A stretch of DNA of 37,805 nt, taken from IMG/VR virus record IMGVR_UViG_3300036845_000564, positions 1 through 37,805 of that record, one strand, 5' to 3'. The notes beneath the pieces are model-generated. The model saw only the letters and a list, made by a program, of their open reading frames with translations, was not told the DNA's origin and searched no databases. The DNA is from a virus. Below are positions 20,416-28,395 of this stretch, one piece after another; the first letter of the stretch is position 1, and each line of letters opens with the position of its first letter. The translations under genes were made by a program, and so were the position numbers.

Positions 20416-22614
20416 ATGACTTTCGCAACTAAAGGCTTCAGTTCGAAGAGGCAGCTTACCGAACCCAGGCTGACCAGGCCGGCGGCCGTGTTCCCCGGCG
20501 GAATCGCGGGCGATATAAACCTGGCCGTTGCGGCGAACCAGCTGCAAACCACTTTGGCCGCTACGATGGCGATCGGGGATCTGTCCATGATCGTCGCCGA
20601 TCCGTCCTCGATCGTCGCCGGAATGCTGTTTTCGATCGACGCCGAAATTGTACAGGCCTCCTCGGCCCCAGCCGGCTCGAGCGTTCCTGTCTCCCGCGGA
20701 TTCGACGGGACTGCGCCCGCCACTCACTTGACCGGCGCCGCGGTCTCGGGACTAATCGACGCCTGGCACCACAACGCTCTCGTCGCGGAAATCGAGGCGA
20801 TCGAGCAGACTCTCGGGGCGCACCTATCGAACATCCCCGCTACGAGCGTGGTGACAACGACGCCTTACAACTTTCCCGCGCAAACTCCGGGCGGTTCTCT
20901 TTCGCCGGGTACGAACTCGATTACATTGAGCCCGGTTCCACAGGGAGTCAACGGAACGGACCAGCATCACTGGCTGTATATTTCTGGGGGCGCGGGCGCG
21001 GCGGAAGCGGTTCTGATCACGGGCGGAACCGCAGTGGCCGGTGCGGCGAGCGGCACGGTCTTTGTGACGTGCGCCAACTCCCATTCCGGAGCGTGGACTA
21101 TCCAGACGGCTACGGCGGGCATCCGGGAAGCCATCATCGCGGGAGGCAACTACGCACGGATATACATTCCCTCCGGGCCGCATACGATCTACGCCACGGT
21201 CTGGAGCGAATTCGGGGCCTCGATCCATGGCGCCGGTTCCTACCAGACCTTCATCACGCCCGGGTTCCAGAACATCGACGCCTTCCACCTGTTGGGCAGC
21301 GGCGGAATCGCGGGCGAGTTCGGCGACATGCGAATCGTATATGCGGCAAGCTCGGTGAGCGCATGCCAGCACGGATCGGCGTTAATCCTGGACACGCTGT
21401 ACTCACAGCCCGTCGCGAACCTGGAGATTTCCGGCTTCGACAACGGGGTGGATATCGTCAACGGTTCCAGCCCGTTTCTGGAAAACGTCGATATCCGGCT
21501 CGCAGGCGTACGCGGGATTGCCCTGAATCCAGCCGGCGCGGGGCAAACGGGAATGACGGCGAATAATGTAACCATCGTTGGCTGGGGCGCGGGCGCCGGC
21601 TCTACGATCGGAATTTCCATGCAGGGCACCGTGGGGGGGTCCTTGCTGTCCAATATTCTGATCAACCAGATGCCGTATGGATGGACGATGGTTCCCGGAT
21701 CGGGCGGCGTCATCAACGAAATCCAGGCGACCAACGTGCAGTTTGACGCGATAGGGGTTGTGAGTCTGTGGCTAAGAGGGCAGCGCACGGGAACAGGTGC
21801 GAGCGGAGGCGGCGTCAGCCACATATACAGCAATATCCGAATCGCTTCCGTTACCGCCGCATCGACCGGAGTAATCATCGAGTCCGCATGGGGCGCGATC
21901 AGGCTGAACGGCATCTGGGTGAACGTCGTCGCTCAAGGCATCCATTTGAGGGGGCCGCGTAACGTTTCTATCATCGACGCGAATGTAATTCAGAACAACG
22001 GGACGCAGACGACGCCGGCGCTCGATATCGTTGCGGACTCAGACGGCAGCGCCGCATCGAATATCTACATCTCCAATTCGCAGATTGGCAAAGATCAATT
22101 CGGCGGGACATCGAACAGTTACCAGTACGGCATCGTCGTTGACCCCGCTGCCCACGGCAACATCACCATCAGCAACTCCGATGTGTATGGTTCTGGCAAC
22201 GCCGTAGTCCTGAACGGGACCGGCGGCGCGGGCGTCCTCTACAGATTCCAGGGCAATACCTTCTCCGGCGGCGCGAACACGATCTCGACCGGTGGATCGG
22301 CAGTCGCGCAGTTCATCAACAACAACGGAGCGGACCTGGCGGCGGGGACAGTATCGAGCATCGCCAGCAATACCATCACCCTCACGCCAACTCACGAGAA
22401 CACTGTGCTGGTGAGCGCAGACGGGAGCGGGGGCGCGGCGACCGTTACCGCGCCGAACGGGACGCAGTGGACCGGCCGCTCGGTACGCATCGTCGCCACC
22501 CACGCCAACGGCATCGTCTTCAACACGAGCGGCAATATCCGCGCGGCGAAGACCCTGACCACGGGCCAGAGCGCATGGCTTACATGGGACGGGACGAAGT
22601 GGGACATCAACTGA
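20416..22614 (+). CDS. Tailspike with right-handed beta-helix, putative depolymerase (732 aa)
   Basis: The N-terminal 140 residues form a separate, probably virion-anchoring region (VPVSRGFDGTAPATHLTGAA is typical of phage adhesin heads). Residues about 230-640 show repeated short strands of a right-handed beta-helix: ARIYIPSGPHTIYATVWSEF, VDIVNGSSPFLENVDIRLAG, NNVTIVGWG, ILINQMPYGW, NVSIIDANVIQNNG, NIYISNSQIG, NITISNSDVYGSGNAVVLNG. The C-terminal part is a beta-rich cap (VRIVATHANGIVFNTSGNIR). Pectate-lyase-like spikes bind and often cleave surface polysaccharide. Active-site residues cannot be named by eye. The gene lies between two gp4-like adaptor genes. Confidence 0.85.
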   Translation: MTFATKGFSSKRQLTEPRLTRPAAVFPGGIAGDINLAVAANQLQTTLAATMAIGDLSMIVADPSSIVAGMLFSIDAEIVQASSAPAGSSVPVSRGFDGTAPATHLTGAAVSGLIDAWHHNALVAEIEAIEQTLGAHLSNIPATSVVTTTPYNFPAQTPGGSLSPGTNSITLSPVPQGVNGTDQHHWLYISGGAGAAEAVLITGGTAVAGAASGTVFVTCANSHSGAWTIQTATAGIREAIIAGGNYARIYIPSGPHTIYATVWSEFGASIHGAGSYQTFITPGFQNIDAFHLLGSGGIAGEFGDMRIVYAASSVSACQHGSALILDTLYSQPVANLEISGFDNGVDIVNGSSPFLENVDIRLAGVRGIALNPAGAGQTGMTANNVTIVGWGAGAGSTIGISMQGTVGGSLLSNILINQMPYGWTMVPGSGGVINEIQATNVQFDAIGVVSLWLRGQRTGTGASGGGVSHIYSNIRIASVTAASTGVIIESAWGAIRLNGIWVNVVAQGIHLRGPRNVSIIDANVIQNNGTQTTPALDIVADSDGSAASNIYISNSQIGKDQFGGTSNSYQYGIVVDPAAHGNITISNSDVYGSGNAVVLNGTGGAGVLYRFQGNTFSGGANTISTGGSAVAQFINNNGADLAAGTVSSIASNTITLTPTHENTVLVSADGSGGAATVTAPNGTQWTGRSVRIVATHANGIVFNTSGNIRAAKTLTTGQSAWLTWDGTKWDIN

Positions 22615-22628
22615 AGGAGGAATAACCA

Positions 22629-23441
22629 GTGGCGGAATTCAACCAATCCCAGTTCGATGCGGCTTTTTTCGGCGGGTCTTCTTTACTCGGCGTCTGCAGC
22701 ATCAAGTGCAAGGACGTGCTCTATATCGCCTTCCGCGAGTCTCGCGTTCTGCACCGTCCGCAAGGGGCTATCTCTCCATCCGAAGCGACGGACGGGATGA
22801 TCTTCCTGAACCAGCATATCGATTACTGGAGCGCGAGAGGCTGCTATTCGTGGACGACCACATTTCAGCCTTACACGTTGACGCCTGGCCATCAGCCGCA
22901 CCTGATCGGTCCGGGACTGCTCCCCCCCGATTTCCCGGCCAACCAGAGACCCGTGCGGATCGTTTCGGCGAGCCTGATCCTCAACGATACGAATCCCGCC
23001 ACCGAACAGCCGATCAATATCAGGGACAACGCATGGTGGGCCTCGCAGCGTACCAAAGCTGTGACGTCGAACGTTCCCACGGATCTCTATTACGAACCGG
23101 ACGTGCCCAATGGGGAGCTGTTCTTCTGGATGGTCCCGAACTATCCCTACGGCGTGCGTCTTGAAACGCTCGTGCAGCTGCAGGAGTTCCAGACGCTCGA
23201 CGACTGCTTCATCGCGCCGCCGGCCTACCGTGCAGCCGTCACGCTGACGCTCGCAGAGGAGCTCGTGGACCTCTGGGGTACGGAAATGCCTCCCAACCTC
23301 GCGAGGCGGGCCATGAAGGCCAGGGACGCTCTGCAATCGAACAACTATCTGCCTCCGCGGATCGCAACTGCCGATTGGGGGACGAATTCAAGTCCGCGTG
23401 GGGACTGGAATTGGGTCACTGGTACTCTCCCCGGACTTTAA
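22629..23441 (+). CDS. P22 gp4-like tail adaptor, copy 2 (270 aa)
   Basis: AAGGAGGAA six bases before GTG 22629 fixes the start. The sequence has the long gp4-like layout: ISPSEATDGMIFLNQHIDYW, a beta pair with SWTTTFQPYTLTPGHQPH, RPVRIVSASLIL, INIRDNAWWASQRTKAVTSN, LYYEPDVPNGELFFWMVPNY and a final helical part (RAAVTLTLAEELVDLW). It is about 40 residues longer than copy 1. The first 25 residues (FNQSQFDAAFFGGSSLLGV) look like an extra N-terminal arm. It probably binds the portal or gp10-like hub. Confidence 0.75.
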   Translation: MAEFNQSQFDAAFFGGSSLLGVCSIKCKDVLYIAFRESRVLHRPQGAISPSEATDGMIFLNQHIDYWSARGCYSWTTTFQPYTLTPGHQPHLIGPGLLPPDFPANQRPVRIVSASLILNDTNPATEQPINIRDNAWWASQRTKAVTSNVPTDLYYEPDVPNGELFFWMVPNYPYGVRLETLVQLQEFQTLDDCFIAPPAYRAAVTLTLAEELVDLWGTEMPPNLARRAMKARDALQSNNYLPPRIATADWGTNSSPRGDWNWVTGTLPGL

Positions 23442-23491
23442 CGGGTTCGCCGTTCTGGTGCTGGACACAGCGGGACGGTGACGGAGCCGGT

Positions 23492-23524
23492 TCCCGCCGG
23501 GCTATAGGCCATTTCCCGGCGGGA
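23492..23524 (+). terminator. Hairpin between adaptor and hub genes
   Basis: TCCCGCCGGG (23492-23501) pairs perfectly with CCCGGCGGGA (23515-23524) around a 13-base loop in the 97-base gap. No T-run follows, so it may be an RNA processing or weak termination site and not a full terminator. Confidence 0.4.
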
Positions 23525-23538
23525 CGGCCTGAAATCAT

Positions 23539-25527
23539 ATGGCACGTTTTGACAGCTTCACGGGCCCATTCAACACGCCCTTTTCCCCCAATATTCAGAG
23601 CGAGTTCACCATGAACTGGCTACCGGAGAAGGTCTCCGTCTCGGTCGAAGGCCAGGGAACGGACGTACACGACAAGAACGTCCGCTGTTCGCTGATCCGG
23701 CTACCCGGCCTGGGTCTCTTCGTCACCCTTCCGCAATCTCCTGTGCGGGGACTCTTTCCCGGCGAATTCCGGCTGTTTGCGGTAGGAGGCGCCCATCTCT
23801 ACGAAGTCCTGGACGGCGGAACGATCATCGACCGGTCGACGCCTGGCTTCAGCGGCGCATCCGGAGTGGGGCCGCAAGGCTCGACTATCGGCAATGACGG
23901 GCGTCCCGTGCAAATGTTCGTCAACGGCAACCAGTTGGCGATCATCAGCGCAGGGTATGCCTACGTTGACAACGGAAACGGACCCGTCCAAGCTCAGTAC
24001 TCAGACCCCCTCACCGATCTGGTAATCAACTCGACCGATACGACCCTGCTGAACACATCCACCGGCAATTTCTTCGACCAGTCGGATGTGGGAAGAACGA
24101 TCCAGATTCTGAGCGGAGCCGGGTTCACCGTCGGATCGGGGCAACTGATCATCAGCGTTGACGCGAACGGCAACGCGAAACAAGCAGGCTCGTGGGGACT
24201 TCCCGGCTCGAGCCTCGGGACGGGAATCGAATGGATCGGACATTTCACCTTTACCGATCTCGCCCTCGGCACAATCCCCACGATGGTCTCATCAGCCAGT
24301 CACATGTTCGGTCCGTCCGATATCGGTTTGCCCATGACCATTAGCGGGCCTACGGGTTGGACGGCGGGAACGTACACGATCACCGGCCTGGTGGTCAATT
24401 CGAGCGGTGTTCCGACAGGCGCAGCTATTCTTGACAGGGCGGCTGGAACATCAGGCGCGATCAACGGCACGGGCACGACTCCTTCGTCTCTCGTCACGGC
24501 ATCGCAAGGCGCCTTCCTCGATGGCTACTTCTTCATCGTGCCGAATCCCCCCACCAAGGTCGTGTTCTACTCTGGCGCCCCGGACGGGACCAGTGACGGC
24601 ACGATGTGGGATCCTCTGAACTTTTTCTCGAAGGCCGCGTACCCGGACAACGTGAACGTATTATTCGCGGACCATGAGGAACTCTATACCTGCGGAGACC
24701 TCGAATCGACCCAAGTCTGGCGCGACGTGGGAGACGCCAACAATCCATTCGCGCCGGATCCGGGGGGATTCATGCATGTCGGCTGCCAGGCGCCGCTGTC
24801 ATTTGTGCGTCTGGGGAACGGAGTGGCCTGGATCGGGCAGGATATGCGCCGCGGCACGCGCAAAGCGGTACAGGCCGTAGGATACCAGCCCAACGTGATT
24901 TCGACGCCTGCCGTCGAGTCGGTTTGGGCGCACTACCAGACGGCGGACGCGGTGGCGTTTACGTGGGCGGACGTGGGACACGAGCTATGGGTGATCACGT
25001 TTCCCTCGGATAACGCGACCTGGTTCTACGACAATACGACGGGATTTTGGGGACAGTGGGGACACTCATCGGGCGGCGTCTGGAATCGCATTCTGCCGTG
25101 GGTTCACTGCGTCGTCGCCTTCCCCTCTTCGACCGACGTGCATTACGCGGGAGACTACAGCAGCGGCAATATCTACATCATGTCGCGGGATTACAAGACG
25201 GATAACGGCGCCGAGATCGTAAGGAGGAGGACCGCGCCCCACCTGACCAACGAGAACATGCGGCGCTTCTATGCGCGTTTCGAGATCGATTGCGACGTGG
25301 ACGGGTTACAGCGGATCTTCTGGAACCGCCTGGGCAACGGACGCGATCGCATCTGGCAGTTGGATAGCTCTCAAGCAAGCGAGACCGGGGGCGTGACTCT
25401 GACTCTCGGGTTCTCGGACGACCGCATGCAGAGCTTCCAGACGGTGTTTTCGCAGACCCTCGATCCCTCGGTGGACGTCTCGCTGGCGAATGCCTACCTG
25501 AACTGGACGGACGCGACATGGCACTAG
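23539..25527 (+). CDS. P22 gp10-like packaged-DNA stabilisation/tail hub protein (662 aa)
   Basis: The N-terminal section (ARFDSFTGPFNTPFSPNIQS, then EFTMNWLPEKVSVSVEG) and the central DGYFFIVPNPPTKVVFYSGA...DPLNFFSKAAYPDNVNVLFA match the gp10-like family, which plugs the head after packaging and carries a beta-propeller. The family's typical FADHEELYTCGDLESTQVWRD and VESVWAHYQTADAVAFTWAD segments are present. Residues about 159-310 hold two tandem beta-sandwich-like modules that look inserted. It ends with a beta-rich tail section (VTLTLGFSDDRMQSFQTVFS). The next gene's leader is a 9-bp repeat pair. Confidence 0.85.
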   Translation: MARFDSFTGPFNTPFSPNIQSEFTMNWLPEKVSVSVEGQGTDVHDKNVRCSLIRLPGLGLFVTLPQSPVRGLFPGEFRLFAVGGAHLYEVLDGGTIIDRSTPGFSGASGVGPQGSTIGNDGRPVQMFVNGNQLAIISAGYAYVDNGNGPVQAQYSDPLTDLVINSTDTTLLNTSTGNFFDQSDVGRTIQILSGAGFTVGSGQLIISVDANGNAKQAGSWGLPGSSLGTGIEWIGHFTFTDLALGTIPTMVSSASHMFGPSDIGLPMTISGPTGWTAGTYTITGLVVNSSGVPTGAAILDRAAGTSGAINGTGTTPSSLVTASQGAFLDGYFFIVPNPPTKVVFYSGAPDGTSDGTMWDPLNFFSKAAYPDNVNVLFADHEELYTCGDLESTQVWRDVGDANNPFAPDPGGFMHVGCQAPLSFVRLGNGVAWIGQDMRRGTRKAVQAVGYQPNVISTPAVESVWAHYQTADAVAFTWADVGHELWVITFPSDNATWFYDNTTGFWGQWGHSSGGVWNRILPWVHCVVAFPSSTDVHYAGDYSSGNIYIMSRDYKTDNGAEIVRRRTAPHLTNENMRRFYARFEIDCDVDGLQRIFWNRLGNGRDRIWQLDSSQASETGGVTLTLGFSDDRMQSFQTVFSQTLDPSVDVSLANAYLNWTDATWH

Positions 25528-25544
25528 TCTGAGAAGTCTGAGAC
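25528..25544 (+). repeat. 9-bp repeat, two units, as the leader of the tail appendage gene
   Basis: TCTGAGAAG TCTGAGAC fills the whole gap between the stop at 25527 and ATG 25545. As at 886-938, the repeat directly precedes a start codon in the plus orientation and is the only candidate ribosome-binding sequence. Confidence 0.85.
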
Positions 25545-26804
25545 ATGGCTAGACCTCCTCAACCTGTTACCAACCGGAACAACCTGAAGCAGGGTCCGAT
25601 ACCCGCAGTGTCCATGCAGACGCCGATCGTTGACCCGAACACCGGCAAGGTGACCCGCACCGGGCAGTTGCTGCTCGAGCAACTGCAGGCCCCCAGCGTA
25701 ACTCAGGGCACGAGTGGAGGTCGGCCCGACGCATCGAGCGTACCGGATGGAGCGCTGTACGTCGAAAGCGACCGCAGCGTCGTTTACTACAACTACCAGG
25801 GAATCTGGCATTACCTGGCCGGCGCGATGTGGGGCACGCTGAACCCGGACCTGCGCCCCACGGACCTCGGGGTGAACGATGCCGGATTCGACTTCCGCGG
25901 CACAGACGAGCCGCGCGAGTTCATCTGGTCGCAAACGGAATGGATCGAAACGACCAGAGTCTATTACGGCGCCCATGCCGAAAGACCGGACACGGCAGGC
26001 CTTGCCGATGGATCGCTCTATGTCGAGAACGACAGAGGGGGAGTGATCTATCAGGCGCAATCGAACGTCTGGCACTATCTCGCGGGCACGATGTGGGGCA
26101 CGCTATCGCCCGACAGCAGGCCGACCGACCTCGGAGCGAACGATGCCGGCTTCACCTATCGCGGCACCGACCAGCAGAGAACGTTCGTCTGGAGCGGAAC
26201 CGTGTGGGTCGAGACTACGCCTGTTGGGAACGCCGCTAGTCTTGTCCACCCGAATGTGGTCACCAAGGTAGGCGCTACGCCGGGTCAAATCGTAGAAGGG
26301 GGGATCACCGATCAAAGCGCGGGCGACAGCAACACGATATTTATTTCGAGTACCGGCCTGGTCGGCATCGGAACTACGACGCCGGGCCATGTGCTCGATG
26401 TCTCCAGCGCACCCGCAACGGCGCTCCGCATCGGCAACAAGAGCGCAACGTCGAATAACACCCAATTCCGGTTTTTTGGAGCGAACGCCAATGCGGAAAC
26501 GTGGGCGCTAGGCACCGATCTCCTGGCGGCCAACGGGTCCAAGGATTTGCACTTTTATAGCCTCTCCCTGAATGCCGCCGTTTTCACTCTGGGGCAGACT
26601 TCCGGCCATGTGGGAGTCTCCAACGGCGCTCCTGCCTTTGCGCTGGATGTTACGGGCGACGTCAATTGTTCGGGCCTGCATCGAACTGCGGGGGTCGCGG
26701 GCGTCTCGGCCACGATTACCACGGCCAAGCTGACGACTACGGGCGCCAACGGGAGCCTGACGTTCAGCGGCGGAATTCTTACCGGATTTGTGCAGCCGAC
26801 GTGA
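25545..26804 (+). CDS. Tail appendage/fibre protein with internal duplication (419 aa)
   Basis: After about 58 N-terminal residues two units of about 77 residues follow: 60-136 and 147-224, each with the order RPD...DG.LYVE.DR...Y....WHYLAG.MWGTL.PD.RPTDLG.NDAGF..RGTD..R.F.WS...W.ET. The rest has two VGIGTTTPGHVLDV-like segments (about 275 and 350), typical of phage fibre knobs and shafts, here without the usual C-terminal S74 chaperone. Expected to be a fibre or collar appendage. Its leader is a pair of 9-bp repeats with no other ribosome binding site. Confidence 0.75.
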   Translation: MARPPQPVTNRNNLKQGPIPAVSMQTPIVDPNTGKVTRTGQLLLEQLQAPSVTQGTSGGRPDASSVPDGALYVESDRSVVYYNYQGIWHYLAGAMWGTLNPDLRPTDLGVNDAGFDFRGTDEPREFIWSQTEWIETTRVYYGAHAERPDTAGLADGSLYVENDRGGVIYQAQSNVWHYLAGTMWGTLSPDSRPTDLGANDAGFTYRGTDQQRTFVWSGTVWVETTPVGNAASLVHPNVVTKVGATPGQIVEGGITDQSAGDSNTIFISSTGLVGIGTTTPGHVLDVSSAPATALRIGNKSATSNNTQFRFFGANANAETWALGTDLLAANGSKDLHFYSLSLNAAVFTLGQTSGHVGVSNGAPAFALDVTGDVNCSGLHRTAGVAGVSATITTAKLTTTGANGSLTFSGGILTGFVQPT

Positions 26805-26825
26805 TTCGAGACTATCTGAGCGGAC

Positions 26826-27290
26826 ATGAACTTTCAACGCACAACAGACTACACGCTGGTGCGGGAGATCCTCACGACGCCCGATGTGTACGAGCACATG
26901 GCGGACGATTACACGGTCCCTCGGGAAGCCTTCGCGGTCAACGTCCATCCGGAGATCCGCTACGTGGTCGTCCGCGATCGCGGCGTAATCGTGGGCCTTT
27001 TCAGCTTCATTCCGAGAAACGTACACTGCTGGGAATTGCACGCCTGCATGCTTCCTGGCGCGACCGCAAGAGAGAAATGGAAAGCGGCGCGTGAGCTCGA
27101 ACCATGGCTCGCGGAAAGAACGGAATGCAAGCGACTGGTGGCGGAAGTCCCGCGCACCAACGCTCCAGCGATCTATTACGGGACTCACGGGATCGGGATG
27201 CGCTATGTGGGCACTCACCCCAAGGCGTTTATGCGGTTCGGGTCTCTCCAGGATCTGATCATTCTGGGGATGGAGATCAACGGGAGGTAG
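26826..27290 (+). CDS. DUF2824/P22 gp14-like acetyltransferase-fold protein (154 aa)
   Basis: The order of strands and helices is that of a GNAT fold: YVVVRDRGVIVGLFSFIPRN, WELHACMLPGATAREKWKAA and LVAEVPRTNAPAIYYGTHGI with GMRYVG at the end. P22 gp14 and related proteins (DUF2824) have this fold and lie beside the ejection genes, as here. In P22, gp14 has been linked to head assembly. Whether any acetyltransferase activity remains cannot be judged from the sequence. Confidence 0.72.
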   Translation: MNFQRTTDYTLVREILTTPDVYEHMADDYTVPREAFAVNVHPEIRYVVVRDRGVIVGLFSFIPRNVHCWELHACMLPGATAREKWKAARELEPWLAERTECKRLVAEVPRTNAPAIYYGTHGIGMRYVGTHPKAFMRFGSLQDLIILGMEINGR

Positions 27291-27294
27291 GAAT

Positions 27295-28392
27295 TTGCCG
27301 TCCCTCGTCACGAGCGTTATCGGCGGGATTCAAGGCGCGAGCGCAGCGCATAGCGCGGCGGGCGCGCTACAGAAGGGCTATCAGCAGGCCGGGACCACGG
27401 TCACCAGTGCGGTAAACCAGGTCAACCCGGGCATCATCGCGACCGGCCAGGCGGCGGGAGCGGGAGTCACTACCGCGGCTGGGACCGCGGGAGCGGGAGC
27501 AACCGGCGCCGCGGCTACGGGAGGTGCAGCTGCAACCGGAGCGGCCGCAACGGGCGCAGCGGGCGCAACCGACGCGGCGAAGACTCTGACCGGCTATCTC
27601 AGCCCCTACATGACCGCAGGCTCAACCGCGGCGGCCGGCCTCACCGCGGCATCTCAGCCATTCACCGCGAGCATGATGAGCCAATACTCGCCGGCTTATC
27701 AGTTTCAATTGCAGCAAGGTCAGCAGGCAGCGGCGAGACAAGCAGCCGCCGCCGGCGTCACTGGAAGCGGCGGCACGGCCAAGGCGCTCCAGCAGTATGC
27801 GCAGAACTATGCCGGCACGGCATTCGGCAACGCGGCGAATATCTATAACCAGAACTTCAATCGTCTGGCAACTGTCGCAGGCATGGGCCAGCAGGCCGCA
27901 ACGACGGCGGGCCAGGCCGGGATCGGAACCGCGGAATACGGCGGAACGCTGGGCGAGAGCGCGGCTCAATACTCTGGCACGCTCGGCACGGGAGCGGCTG
28001 AATACGCGGGCACAGCAGGCATGACCGGCGCGGAATATGCAGGCAATGCCAACATGGCGCAGGGCAACCTCGCAGCCTCAAATACGACATCCGCGGCCAA
28101 TTATTTGGCCAACACCCAGATCGGAGCGGCGAACGCCACGGCGCAGGGTGATCTTGGAGCGGCATCCTCCTGGAACAACATGTTGAGCGGAGTGGGAAGC
28201 GCTGCGAATAGCGCGCTCATGATGGGAATGGGACCAGGTGGATGGAGTCCTACCAACTTCGGGACCAACGTTGGGAACATGATGAGCGGCGGGTACGGAG
28301 GTGGCGGCGGCGGATGGGCTACTCAGGCTAGCAATATGGGATGGACGCCGCCTATCGCGGCACCTCAGACGCAGATCCCTGTCGGAGGATAA
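27295..28392 (+). CDS. Ala/Gly-rich DNA ejection protein (P22 gp7-like position, 365 aa)
   Basis: TTG 27295 is preceded by GGAGGTAGGA, a strong ribosome binding site. The protein is dominated by Ala, Gly, Thr and Gln. It has a low-complexity stretch of AATGA-type repeats at about 65-95 and, further on, repeats of about 10-12 residues around AEYAGT. The last 70 residues are Gly/Met-rich. Position after the gp14-like gene and before two long internal proteins matches the first ejection protein of P22-type phages. Sequence identity to gp7 was not assessed. Confidence 0.7.
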   Translation: MPSLVTSVIGGIQGASAAHSAAGALQKGYQQAGTTVTSAVNQVNPGIIATGQAAGAGVTTAAGTAGAGATGAAATGGAAATGAAATGAAGATDAAKTLTGYLSPYMTAGSTAAAGLTAASQPFTASMMSQYSPAYQFQLQQGQQAAARQAAAAGVTGSGGTAKALQQYAQNYAGTAFGNAANIYNQNFNRLATVAGMGQQAATTAGQAGIGTAEYGGTLGESAAQYSGTLGTGAAEYAGTAGMTGAEYAGNANMAQGNLAASNTTSAANYLANTQIGAANATAQGDLGAASSWNNMLSGVGSAANSALMMGMGPGGWSPTNFGTNVGNMMSGGYGGGGGGWATQASNMGWTPPIAAPQTQIPVGG

Positions 28393-28395
28393 ACC

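Noticed and set aside
25545-26804. Diversity-generating retroelement target in the tail appendage
   Set aside because: No reverse transcriptase, template repeat or adenine-variable region was found anywhere in the window.
27480-27560. CRISPR-like or tandem DNA repeat in the Ala/Gly-rich ejection gene
   Set aside because: The repetition follows from codons for Ala, Gly and Thr; units are irregular and have no spacers.
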